This document shows, piece by piece, positions 1 through 7,783 of a stretch of DNA of 64,000 nucleotides. Source of the DNA: Hydrocarboniphaga effusa AP103 (GTDB lineage Bacteria > Pseudomonadota > Gammaproteobacteria > Nevskiales > Nevskiaceae); assembly GCF_000271305.1 (NCBI RefSeq), contig NZ_AKGD01000002.1, forward strand, positions 1,054,001 through 1,118,000, read 5' to 3'. The notes beneath the pieces were generated by a model. The model searched no databases. It was not told the origin of the DNA and saw only the letters and a list, made by a program, of their open reading frames with translations. Each line of letters starts with the position of its first letter. Position 1 is the first letter of the stretch. Both the position numbers and the translations under genes were made by a program.

Positions 1-842
1 ACCACGTCCTTGCCGATCAGCGGGCCGTTGTAGAACGGATCGCCGATCGGTTCGTGATGGTCACCGTTCGTGAAGCCCGGCGTGCCCTTGTGGATCATCA
101 CGCAGGTGATGCCCAGATCGTCGTGCTTGCCGTCGTTCTTGCCGAGCAGGTTGTCCGGATCGCGCAGCTTGCAGGCCAGCGTCGCGAGCGTCGCCACCGG
201 TGCCAGCGTGATGTAGCGCTTGCGGAAGTTGAGCTTGATCTTGATCTCGCCGTCGTTGTCGCGAAACACCAGGCCGTCGGCCTTGATGCTCGCCGCGTCC
301 GAGCCGGCGGTGGGTTCGGTCAGGCCGAAGCACGGTACGTATTCGCCGCTCGCGAGCTTCGGCAAATAGTGGTCCTTCTGCGCCTGCGTGCCGTAGTGGA
401 TGATGAGCTCCGCAGCGCCCAGCGAATTCGGAATCGTCACGAACGTGGCGACGGCCGAGTTCCAGGTGTTGAGCTTGGCCAGCACCGTCGACACGCCGAG
501 CGTCGACATCTGCCGGCCGCCATACTGCTTGGGTATCAGCAGGCCCATGAAGCCGTTGCGTTTGATGAAGTCGATCGCCTCGTCGGGGATGCGACGCGTG
601 CGCGCAACCTCGTAGCGATCGACCATATTGAGCAGCTCCTCGACCGGCCCATCGAGAAACGTCTGCTCGTCGGCTGGCAGCGTCGAATAGGGCTCGCGCA
701 GGGCGCGTTCGAAATCGGGGTTGCCGCGAAAGAAGTCGCCGTCGATCCAGACCGAGCCGGCCTCCAGCGCCTGGCGTTCGGTATCGGAGATGGAGGGTAG
801 GATGCGCCGCGCCTTCATCCACTTCATGAGCATTGCGAACAT
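1..842 (-). CDS. fadE: FadE-type acyl-CoA dehydrogenase (N-terminal part, cut by window edge)
   Basis: First about 280 residues of an acyl-CoA dehydrogenase that oxidises acyl-CoA to enoyl-CoA in fatty-acid beta-oxidation. The N-terminal extension with FFRGNPDFE (about residues 37-45) and FLDGPVEELLNMVDRYEV is typical of the long (about 800-residue) FadE family of gammaproteobacteria rather than of short mitochondrial-type enzymes. The flavin-binding stretch CFGLTEPTAGSDAAS is at about 171-185, followed by KRYITLAPVATL. The start at 842 is chosen because GGAGTAAGCA lies directly before it; two further in-frame ATGs follow within six codons. It is divergent from a TetR-family gene 249 bp away, which is its likely regulator. 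The reading frame is open to the window edge, so the C-terminus is missing here. Confidence 0.88.
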   Translation of the reverse strand, partial: MFAMLMKWMKARRILPSISDTERQALEAGSVWIDGDFFRGNPDFERALREPYSTLPADEQTFLDGPVEELLNMVDRYEVARTRRIPDEAIDFIKRNGFMGLLIPKQYGGRQMSTLGVSTVLAKLNTWNSAVATFVTIPNSLGAAELIIHYGTQAQKDHYLPKLASGEYVPCFGLTEPTAGSDAASIKADGLVFRDNDGEIKIKLNFRKRYITLAPVATLATLACKLRDPDNLLGKNDGKHDDLGITCVMIHKGTPGFTNGDHHEPIGDPFYNGPLIGKDV

Positions 843-844
843 TG

Positions 845-860
845 CTTACTCCAATGTAAG
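845..860. promoter_or_regulatory. Inverted repeat between fadE-like gene and TetR gene
   Basis: CTTAC and GTAAG form a perfect inverted repeat with a 6-nt spacer (CTTACTCCAATGTAAG). It overlaps the ribosome binding site of the fadE-like gene and faces the divergent TetR gene. A TetR dimer would suit such a site, but the arms are only 5 bp and chance occurrence is possible. Confidence 0.25.
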
Positions 861-1091
861 GGATCGCACCGTTCGCGGGTCGGAACTGCCAAAGCGAGCC
901 CGTATTCCGGGGCGAATCAGGCGATCTTCAGGAAGGTGTCAATACGGTGCCGGGCGCCGCCTGCGCCCCCGCGTACTGTCCCAGAGGTAGCCCGATGCAG
1001 GCTGAACGATAAGCGGGCTTGTCGTTTGCCTTGCGCTCTTCCATAGTTGCTCTCGAGGAGCTGGTCATCACTACTACTAAAGAATCCATCC

Positions 1092-1721
1092 ATGCAAAAC
1101 GCCATCGATTTGCCGGACCTGACGAGGCTCGATCCCGATACCCGTACGCGGATCGACCGAACCGTTCTCGAGATCTTCTCTTCACGCGAGTTCCACCGCA
1201 TCGGTCTCATCGAGATCGCGCGTGGGGCCAACGTGAGCCTGCAGACGATCTACAAGTACTACGGAAGCAAGGAAGCGCTGCTGTTCTCGGGCCTGGATTT
1301 CTGGCTCGGCCAGCTGACCGATGAGCTGCTTCCGCATCTGGAGCGCTCCGGAGATACCAGGACGCGGCTGCGCGGCTTGTTCGATACCGCGCTGAGCTTC
1401 TTCGAGCGCAATCCCAAGGTCATGCAGATGATCATGAGCTCGATGTATCTGAACACCTGGCGCGAGTCGAAGACCTATCGCAATCACGAGGCCTTCGGCC
1501 CGTTGATCAAGCTGCTCGCCGAGGGCCGCGCCAACGGCGAGCTGCGTACCGACGTCAGCGAGATCATCCTGCTCGATTACCTGCAGGGCATCATGTTCCG
1601 GCTCGTGCAGGCCTACGTCGCCGACGACCAGCGCGAATCGCTGACCGCGCAGAGCAATGCCTTGTTCGACATGCTCTGGCGAGCGGTCGAGGCGCCCACA
1701 TCGATGAAGGCAGCCGCCTAG
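1092..1721 (+). CDS. TetR/AcrR-family transcriptional regulator
   Basis: A 209-residue cytoplasmic DNA-binding repressor or activator. The helix-turn-helix is at about residues 38-63 (IEIARGANVSLQTIYKYYGS then KEALL), followed by an all-helical ligand domain with aromatic and methionine-rich helices (FFERNPKVMQMIMSSMYLNT). Length is normal for the family. Start 1092 is preferred over an upstream in-frame ATG at 1047 because the family begins shortly before the first helix; the RBS is weak either way. Divergence from the fadE-like gene suggests control of fatty-acid oxidation by an acyl-CoA, as in PsrA/FadR-type TetR proteins; the ligand is inference. Confidence 0.85.
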   Translation: MQNAIDLPDLTRLDPDTRTRIDRTVLEIFSSREFHRIGLIEIARGANVSLQTIYKYYGSKEALLFSGLDFWLGQLTDELLPHLERSGDTRTRLRGLFDTALSFFERNPKVMQMIMSSMYLNTWRESKTYRNHEAFGPLIKLLAEGRANGELRTDVSEIILLDYLQGIMFRLVQAYVADDQRESLTAQSNALFDMLWRAVEAPTSMKAAA

Positions 1722-1762
1722 GCGAGTCTCAAGATCCCGTGCCGACATGGCGCGGGATTTTG

Positions 1763-2926
1763 CTATGGGGCGGTCGAAGTCGAGGCGGGTGCGCGCAGCA
1801 GGCTCACGCGCACGGGCTCCCTGAGCGAGCCCGCCCGCAGGTTGCGAATCCGTTCCACGAGCCCCGCGTTGACGGTGAAGCCTCTTGGCACGAGGCGCTG
1901 GCCGGCCTGCGTGTACAGATCGTCGCAAAGCACCATGCCGGCTTGCAGCAGGCGCACCGGCAGGCTGCGAATTTCGACATGATCCGCTTCGGCGCCCTTG
2001 AGCTTTTCGAGCGCGGCGAGCAGCTCGGGCTGGTCGACGTGTCGCGCGCGCATCTCGGCGAGCGCGATGCCCACCGAATCGCCGCGTGACTCGCGGTCGA
2101 CGTAGTCGGTCGCGAGCCGCAGCACGCGTCCGCAGCGTTGCCAGTGCCGTTCGTCCGGACCTTGGAGGGTGTCATCCACCACGGATCGCGTCGCGGCGAA
2201 TAGAACCGAACGCACCGGCTCCAGACGTGGAATCGGCGCGAGCAGTCCTTGAGTCACTTCGGCGACTTTCGCGAGTGCCGCGCGCTCGCTCGTCGTCAGC
2301 GGGTCGCCGCGTTGTTCCTTGTGGTGGATCTCGGGTGGCAGGCTGACCCGCCCGAGCGGAGCGAGCAAGGCCGCGAGTTCGAGTGGCCAGATGGGTATCA
2401 GGCCGAGCTGCCGCGCCAATGCCAACGCGAGCTTCTGCACACTGATCGCGTGACCGTAAGCGACCGCGTCGGCCAGTGAAAGCACTTCGGCGAGCGCTTG
2501 CACGGTGCCGCGCAGCGTGCGTTCCAGCAGCTCGCGTTCGGCGGTGATCAGGCGATACTGCGTGACCGCATCCTGCAGTGCGCGCAGCAACACCGGCGGT
2601 GTGCAGGGCTTGATCAGGAAGCGAAAGACCTGCCCTTCGTTGACGGCCGACGCAGCGGCTTCCATGTCCGCGTATCCCGTGAGCAGCAGACGGACGCTGT
2701 CCGGGTGCCGCTTGCGGACTTCGGCGAGCAACTCGGCTCCGCTCATCTGCGGCATGCGCATGTCGCTCATGACGATCGGATAGTCCTGCGCATCCAGCCG
2801 GCGCAAGGCTTCGGCCGCGCTGTCGGCGATCGTCACGTCGAAGCTGCGCCGCAAGGTCAGTGCGAGGCCATCGAGCACCGCAGTATCGTCGTCGACGCAG
2901 AGCAGGCGAGGGCGTTGTTCGTTCAT
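1763..2926 (-). CDS. Response regulator with degenerate HD-GYP-like output domain
   Basis: A 387-residue cytoplasmic protein. The receiver domain (about 7-120) keeps the acidic triad VDDD at 11-14, phospho-acceptor D55 in VMSDMRMP, T83 and K106 in LIKP. The C-terminal part follows the helical pattern of HD-GYP phosphodiesterases: GH at 158-159 is kept, but the metal-binding HDIGK stretch reads APLGR (189-193) and no HHE or GYP motif follows, so c-di-GMP hydrolysis is not expected. Its ATG overlaps the stop of the upstream kinase by 4 bp, so the two are translationally coupled. Together with the kinase and the H-NOX-like gene it resembles Shewanella H-NOX pathways, where HnoD is a degenerate HD-GYP regulator. 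Confidence 0.82.
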   Translation of the reverse strand: MNEQRPRLLCVDDDTAVLDGLALTLRRSFDVTIADSAAEALRRLDAQDYPIVMSDMRMPQMSGAELLAEVRKRHPDSVRLLLTGYADMEAAASAVNEGQVFRFLIKPCTPPVLLRALQDAVTQYRLITAERELLERTLRGTVQALAEVLSLADAVAYGHAISVQKLALALARQLGLIPIWPLELAALLAPLGRVSLPPEIHHKEQRGDPLTTSERAALAKVAEVTQGLLAPIPRLEPVRSVLFAATRSVVDDTLQGPDERHWQRCGRVLRLATDYVDRESRGDSVGIALAEMRARHVDQPELLAALEKLKGAEADHVEIRSLPVRLLQAGMVLCDDLYTQAGQRLVPRGFTVNAGLVERIRNLRAGSLREPVRVSLLRAPASTSTAP

Positions 2927-4236
2927 GAAATGACGCTTGGCGTTTCGGTCGAGGTGGGCGGTGCGTGGTGCAGCGGCAGGCGAATGAAGAACGTCGTGCC
3001 GTGGCCTTCCTCGCTGTCGAAGCTCAGGCTGCCGTGGTGATGGTCGACGACGACACTGCGCGAGATCGAGAGCCCTTGTCCGGTGCCTTTGCCGACTTCC
3101 TTGGTGGTGAAGAACGGATCGAACACGCGGTGCCGTATCTCGCGGGGAATGCCGCAGCCGTCGTCGGCGATCGCGAATACCGCGGTGTCGTGCTTGCGCC
3201 AGCTGCGCACGTGAATGCGTCCGCGCCGCTTGTCGTCGCCGCGCTGGCGCGTTGCGATCGCATGCGCGGCGTTGACGATGAGGTTCAGGAACACCTGGTT
3301 CATGTCGCCGCCATTGCAGACGATGGGCGGTAGTTCGCCGAGTTCGCACCGCACGTCGGCGACGTATTTGTACTCGTTGTGGGCCACCGTCAGCGTGTCC
3401 ATCAGCCCCCGGTTGAGATCGACCGCAGTCTTCTCGGTCTGCGGATGCGAGAACGCGCGCATCGCCTCGACGATGTGGCTGACGCGCTTGACGCCGTCGA
3501 GCGCACTGACGATCGACTTGGGCAGGCGCTTGCGCAGAAATTCGAGATCGGCCCGTTCGCTGAGCTCGCGCAGGCGTTGCGCGCTCTGGGCTGGCAGCTC
3601 CGATTCGAATTCCGGCAAGGCATCGAGCAGGGGCCGCAGGCCTTCGAAGGCCTCGCAGACGTAGTGCAGGTTGTCGCCGATGAACTGCATCGGCGTGTTG
3701 ATCTCGTGCGCCACGCCGGCCGACAGCTGGCCCAGCGATTCGAGTTTCTGCGCCTGGCGCAGCTCGATCTCGAGACGCCGCCGCTCCGAGATGTCGAGCG
3801 CGACGAACACCAGCGACAGCACCCGGCCCTCGATATCGCGCTGCGTCGCCGCCGAAATCAGCACGGGTATTGCGCGATCATCGTGCGTGATCCATTCGGC
3901 TTCGTCGCGCAGCACCTGCGCGCCGGAGCTCAGGCAGCGCCGGATGAAATCGGTGGCCGCCGGCCAGATGCGGCCCAGCGGCATGCCCGACAGCGCCGTG
4001 GCCGGGTAGCCGAGCAGCTCCTGCGCGCCGCGATTGGCGCGCGTCACCAGGCCCGAGGTACTCGCCCCGATCAGCGCGCCAGGCAGCACGTTGTTGAGCC
4101 CGAGCAGATAGGACTGGACGGCCGAAGCCTGCTCCTGGGTGATGGCCAGGTCGCGATTGCGCTCCTCGACGAGCCGGTCGAGCAGTTCGATGCGGCGCTC
4201 GGCCCGATGCCGGCAGAAGGCGGCCGCAGCGCTCAT
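2923..4236 (-). CDS. Soluble PAS-domain sensor histidine kinase
   Basis: A 437-residue kinase without transmembrane segments. It has an N-terminal coiled coil (about 10-45), a PAS domain (about 50-155, ending LDISERR), a dimerisation/phospho-acceptor helix with H177 in SAGVAHEINTPMQF, and a HATPase domain with N box (NQVFLNLIVNAAHAI, 313-327), G1 box DDGCGIP (358-364) and G2 box GKGTGQGLS. All catalytic residues are present. It lies between an H-NOX-like gene and a response regulator with 4-bp ATGA overlaps on both sides, so the three products are probably made together and act as one pathway. Lack of membrane segments matches H-NOX-associated kinases, which read their partner protein in the cytoplasm. 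Confidence 0.88.
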   Translation of the reverse strand: MSAAAAFCRHRAERRIELLDRLVEERNRDLAITQEQASAVQSYLLGLNNVLPGALIGASTSGLVTRANRGAQELLGYPATALSGMPLGRIWPAATDFIRRCLSSGAQVLRDEAEWITHDDRAIPVLISAATQRDIEGRVLSLVFVALDISERRRLEIELRQAQKLESLGQLSAGVAHEINTPMQFIGDNLHYVCEAFEGLRPLLDALPEFESELPAQSAQRLRELSERADLEFLRKRLPKSIVSALDGVKRVSHIVEAMRAFSHPQTEKTAVDLNRGLMDTLTVAHNEYKYVADVRCELGELPPIVCNGGDMNQVFLNLIVNAAHAIATRQRGDDKRRGRIHVRSWRKHDTAVFAIADDGCGIPREIRHRVFDPFFTTKEVGKGTGQGLSISRSVVVDHHHGSLSFDSEEGHGTTFFIRLPLHHAPPTSTETPSVIS

Positions 4237-4787
4237 GCAGCGAGCGTCTCGGGCAGGCCGATGCGAAAGCGGCAGCAGTCGTCGCCGCGGCCTTCGCATT
4301 GGACATGCTCGATGCGCCACCGCACGTCGAACTGCTCGCCGAGGCCCTGCAGCGCACCCTCGAACAAGGCGCACAGCTCCCCGCGAGAGCGATAGGCGAG
4401 CTCGGCCCGGGTCTCGCCGCATTCGAGCTCGATCTCCGGCTGTTGCATGAGCAGCAAGCTGCGCTGGAGCTGCGGCAGCAGCCGCTCGGCGAGCTCGGGC
4501 AACAGGGCTTTCGGCGAACCGCTCTCCAGGCCCAGCAGGGCGTAGCGGCGCAGCAGACGGGGCATGGCCCATCGCCCGAGGCGAAGTAGCAAGGCTTCGG
4601 ACGAGCACTGGTCGACGGCCGCACAGGATTCGATCCAGCGGTCGAAATCCGCGTCGGCGTAGTCGAGGGAGTCTAGCCAGGGTTCGGCAGCGGAGAGGCC
4701 GGATTGCTGCAGCGCCGCCACCAGGGCCTCGTCCCCGTGCGTCTCGAGCAGGTAGCGCTCGGCGAAATTGAAACCCAAACCGATCAT
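4233..4787 (-). CDS. H-NOX-like sensor lacking the heme histidine but keeping the zinc Cys/His site
   Basis: A 184-residue cytoplasmic protein with the length and layout of heme-NO/oxygen-binding (H-NOX) proteins: MIGLGFNFAERYL at the start, LGRWAMPRLL near 70-79, and the C-terminal FEGALQGLGEQF then IEHVQCEGRGDDCCRFRI. Compared from memory with Shewanella oneidensis H-NOX, the proximal heme ligand His103 is replaced (Leu; no His between residues 18 and 160). The YxSxR heme-propionate motif is reduced to YRSRG (Y132 and S134 kept, R136 lost). All four ligands of the structural zinc site appear kept: C139, H161, C164 and C172. The start has a good RBS (GGAGGACGC). It heads the cassette with the kinase and regulator. 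A V4R-type fold is the alternative. Predicted: heme-free redox or ligand sensor. Confidence 0.75.
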   Translation of the reverse strand: MIGLGFNFAERYLLETHGDEALVAALQQSGLSAAEPWLDSLDYADADFDRWIESCAAVDQCSSEALLLRLGRWAMPRLLRRYALLGLESGSPKALLPELAERLLPQLQRSLLLMQQPEIELECGETRAELAYRSRGELCALFEGALQGLGEQFDVRWRIEHVQCEGRGDDCCRFRIGLPETLAA

Positions 4788-4901
4788 GCGTCCTCCGCGG
4801 CGGCTCGTATCGGTCTGAGCCGCCTGTTCGCCTTATCGGCCCCTGCGCATGCTTCTGTAGGGCGCTCGCACGGAGATGAAAACGTCAAGGGCGCAAGCGA
4901 G

Positions 4902-4907
4902 TACAAT
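4902..4907 (+). promoter_or_regulatory. Candidate -10 element of the DEAD-box helicase gene
   Basis: TACAAT lies 29 bp before the helicase ATG and matches the sigma-70 -10 consensus at 5 of 6 bases. No good -35 is visible at 16-18 bp upstream, so this is tentative. Confidence 0.3.
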
Positions 4908-4935
4908 GCCGCGCCGCGTCACGCCAGGACCCCTC

Positions 4936-6771
4936 ATGGCTACTCAGCCAACCGACGAATCCCTCTCTGCGGCCCAGACCGTCCGCTTTGCCGATCTGCA
5001 GCTCGCGGCGCCGGTGCTCGAGGCCTTGTCCCGTGTCGGCTATGAATCGCCGAGTCCCATCCAGGCGCGCACCATCCCGCCGCTGCTCGAAGGCCGCGAC
5101 GTTCTGGGCCAGGCCCAGACCGGCACCGGCAAGACTGCCGCGTTCGCGCTGCCGATCCTGTCGAAGCTCGACCTGAAGCAGTCATCGCCCCAGGCGCTGA
5201 TCCTCGCGCCGACGCGCGAGCTCGCGATCCAGGTCGCCGAGGCGCTACAGACCTACGCCGCCTGCATGCCGGGCTTCCACGTGCTGCCGATCTACGGCGG
5301 CCAGAGCTACGAGCCGCAGCTGCGCGGACTCAAGCGCGGAGCGCACGTCGTCGTCGGCACGCCGGGGCGCGTGGTCGACCACATCAAGCGCGGTTCGCTC
5401 AAGCTCGAAGGCCTGCGCCATTTCGTGCTCGACGAAGCCGACGAGATGCTGCGCATGGGCTTCATCGAGGACGTCGAATGGGTGCTGCAGCAGGCCCCGG
5501 CCGAACGCCAGATCGCCCTGTTCTCGGCCACCATGCCTTCGCAGATCCGCCGCGTGGCGACGACCTACCTGCGCGAGCCGGTCGAGATCAGCATCAAGGC
5601 CAAGACCACCACCGCGACCAACATCCGCCAGCGTTACTGGATGGTCAGCGGCATGAACAAGATCGAGGCGCTGACCCGCTTCCTCGAAGCCGAAACCTTC
5701 GACGCCATGATCGTGTTCGCGCGCACCAAGGCCGCGACCACCGAACTCGCCGACAAGCTCGGCGCACGCGGCTTCTCGGCGGCGGCGCTCAACGGCGACA
5801 TGCAGCAGAACGATCGCGAGCGCACCATCGCCAAGCTCAAGGACGGCCAGCTCGATATCGTCGTCGCCACCGATGTCGCGGCGCGCGGACTCGACGTCGA
5901 GCGTATCAGCCACGTCGTCAACTACGACATTCCGACCGACACCGAATCGTATGTTCACCGCATCGGCCGCACCGGCCGTGCCGGGCGCAGCGGCGACGCG
6001 ATCCTGTTCGTATCGCCGCGCGAGCGCCACCTGCTCAAGGCGATCGAGCGCGCCACTCGCCAGCCGATCGAAGCCATCGCCGCCCCGAGCAGTGAGGCGA
6101 TCAATCGCCGCCGCGTGCAGCGCTTCAAACAGTCGGTGGCCGATGCCATCGAGAAGGCTCGCAACGATCGCGAGGCTGGCGGGCGCTTCGAAGCCTTTCG
6201 TGGCGTGCTGGCCGAGATCGAATCCGAATCCGGTGCTGCGCTGATCGACATCGCGGCCGCGCTGGCCTCGATGGTGCAGGGCGATCGTCCGTTGCTGATG
6301 GCGGCTGACGAACCCGCGCAGCCCGAGCGCCGCTCGGAGATTCGCATCATCCCATCGCGCGAGGCGCGCGCTTCACAGCCGCCAGCGGCTTCGTCGTTCC
6401 CGATGCCGGCCAAGCTGCGCGAGCGCGCCGACAAGGAAAGCAAGGCGTCGTTGGACAAGCCGCAGGATCGCGCCGACAAGCCGCGCAAGCCCAAGCCGGC
6501 GGACGAGGAAAGCGAGACCTTCCGCATCGAAGTCGGCCACCAGCACGGCGTGAAGCCATCGAACATCGTCGGCGCCATCGCCAATGAGGCCGGCCTCGAA
6601 AGCCAGCATATCGGCCGCATCGAAATCTACGACGACTACAGCACCATCGACCTGCCGGTTGGCATGCCGCGCTCGGTGTTCCGCGATCTGCAGAAAACCT
6701 GGGTTTGTGGTCGCCAGCTGCGCATCAGCAAGTTCGAGGGCACGCCGCCGCCGAAGAACAAGCGCCGCTAG
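4936..6771 (+). CDS. deaD: ATP-dependent DEAD-box RNA helicase (DeaD/CsdA type)
   Basis: A 611-residue RNA helicase that remodels structured RNA in ribosome assembly and mRNA turnover, typically important in the cold. Motifs in order: Q motif region (SPIQARTIP), Walker A AQTGTGKT, PTRELAIQ, DEAD box in VLDEADEMLRMGF, SAT in LFSATMP, and motif VI HRIGRTGRAGRSG. After a charged linker rich in Lys, Asp and Arg (about 470-525), the C-terminus carries a DbpA-like RNA-binding domain ending WVCGRQLRISKFEG and a basic tail. This domain order and length fit CsdA/DeaD rather than the shorter RhlE or RhlB. Start 4936 (AGGA before it) is preferred to an in-frame ATG at 4876. Divergent from the H-NOX-like cassette. 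Confidence 0.92.
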   Translation: MATQPTDESLSAAQTVRFADLQLAAPVLEALSRVGYESPSPIQARTIPPLLEGRDVLGQAQTGTGKTAAFALPILSKLDLKQSSPQALILAPTRELAIQVAEALQTYAACMPGFHVLPIYGGQSYEPQLRGLKRGAHVVVGTPGRVVDHIKRGSLKLEGLRHFVLDEADEMLRMGFIEDVEWVLQQAPAERQIALFSATMPSQIRRVATTYLREPVEISIKAKTTTATNIRQRYWMVSGMNKIEALTRFLEAETFDAMIVFARTKAATTELADKLGARGFSAAALNGDMQQNDRERTIAKLKDGQLDIVVATDVAARGLDVERISHVVNYDIPTDTESYVHRIGRTGRAGRSGDAILFVSPRERHLLKAIERATRQPIEAIAAPSSEAINRRRVQRFKQSVADAIEKARNDREAGGRFEAFRGVLAEIESESGAALIDIAAALASMVQGDRPLLMAADEPAQPERRSEIRIIPSREARASQPPAASSFPMPAKLRERADKESKASLDKPQDRADKPRKPKPADEESETFRIEVGHQHGVKPSNIVGAIANEAGLESQHIGRIEIYDDYSTIDLPVGMPRSVFRDLQKTWVCGRQLRISKFEGTPPPKNKRR

Positions 6772-6786
6772 GGATTGCCGAGATCG

Positions 6787-7707
6787 CTACGGCGCGGCTC
6801 TGACCGGCACTCCGACGTTGCAGACATCGGCGTGGCCGGTGGGTTCGATGAACCAGGCATCGCGCCGGAACCGGCGCGTCTCGACGTAGGCTTTCCACGT
6901 TGCCGTGTCGGTGCGCAGCACCTGCAGCGCGACGCGCTCGCTCTCGGGCAGGTCGGCCGCCAGGCGTAGGGAGCGGATCTTCACGTACTGCTCGGGCTTC
7001 TCGTAGAAGCCGAGCGTACCGGTGCCGCGTGGCAGCGCGCTCAAGTGCTCCATGCCCTGCAGTACGCGGCCTGCGAGCGTGATGTTGCGGTCGAGGTGTC
7101 TCGGCGCATGGCCGATGACCACATAAAGCTCGGTGCCGCCGCCGCTGTCCGCGCCCATCGCGCGGCCGACACCGAGCGCCGCGTAGCAGTGCGCGAGCCA
7201 GGCTTGGCCGCGCTGTCGATCGCGTGCCGCCGGAAAGCCGTCGACGTAGCCGACCTCCGGCGCATAGACGTCGGCGTCGGGTAGCGCGCTGAAGTTCAAG
7301 CCGCTCGCGGAACGAAAGAATTCCCCCGGCAGAGTGCGCTTCGCCGTCCTGACCTCGCGCTTGTCGCCATCGGGATCGCCCCACTGCACTACGTAATTCT
7401 CTTGAACTCGCATGATGGCGAGGCCGTCGAAGTAGTGTTCGCGTGCGAGCGCGCGAAGATTGTCCGCATGCTGCGGCGCGAACGCCGGGGCGAGTTCCAT
7501 CACCACGCGCGCGCCGTCGTCGTCGTCGAGCGTGAGGATCAGTAGATCTACGGCGTTCGGCGTGCGCCAGTCGGATGACTGGCTGTTGTCGAGCACGTCG
7601 CTCGTCGTCAGTGGTTTTGCGCTGGGTGCCGCTGCGGATGCCGTTGCGGACATCGTGGCCAGAAGGGCGAACATCGCGGTGAAGCAGGTTTTTCCGATCG
7701 ATTGCAT
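6787..7707 (-). CDS. Secreted cyclophilin-type peptidyl-prolyl isomerase
   Basis: A 306-residue protein with a Sec signal peptide ([20 protein letters not shown], cleavage around ASA/AAP). The cyclophilin core begins near residue 65 ([17 protein letters not shown]), and [20 protein letters not shown] (about 92-111) matches the conserved F.R.....QGGD segment, although Gln-Gly is altered to Val-Gln-Trp-Gly. The insert and C-terminal extension ([16 protein letters not shown]) make it longer than PpiA (about 190 residues). The catalytic Arg is present (IMRV). It presumably folds periplasmic proteins. The stop lies 15 bp from the convergent helicase gene; the start is divergent from isocitrate dehydrogenase. 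Confidence 0.82.
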   Translation of the reverse strand: MQSIGKTCFTAMFALLATMSATASAAAPSAKPLTTSDVLDNSQSSDWRTPNAVDLLILTLDDDDGARVVMELAPAFAPQHADNLRALAREHYFDGLAIMRVQENYVVQWGDPDGDKREVRTAKRTLPGEFFRSASGLNFSALPDADVYAPEVGYVDGFPAARDRQRGQAWLAHCYAALGVGRAMGADSGGGTELYVVIGHAPRHLDRNITLAGRVLQGMEHLSALPRGTGTLGFYEKPEQYVKIRSLRLAADLPESERVALQVLRTDTATWKAYVETRRFRRDAWFIEPTGHADVCNVGVPVRAAP

Positions 7708-7727
7708 AGGAATTTCCCGTTCGATTT

Positions 7728-7739
7728 TGCAAGCTTGCA
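7728..7739. promoter_or_regulatory. 12-bp palindrome in the divergent cyclophilin/icd intergenic region
   Basis: TGCAAGCTTGCA is a perfect 12-bp palindrome in the 76-bp gap between the divergent cyclophilin and isocitrate dehydrogenase genes. A weak promoter for the latter could start within it (TTGCAG, 16-bp spacer, TATCCA). Operator function is only suggested by position. Confidence 0.25.
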
Positions 7740-7783
7740 GCGTTAAAGTTTGGGAGTATCCACAGAAAGATCAGCAGGAAACC

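Noticed and set aside
928..1045. 38-codon minus-strand frame in the fadE/TetR intergenic region
   Set aside because: No RBS, no recognised family, and it sits where the divergent promoters must be.
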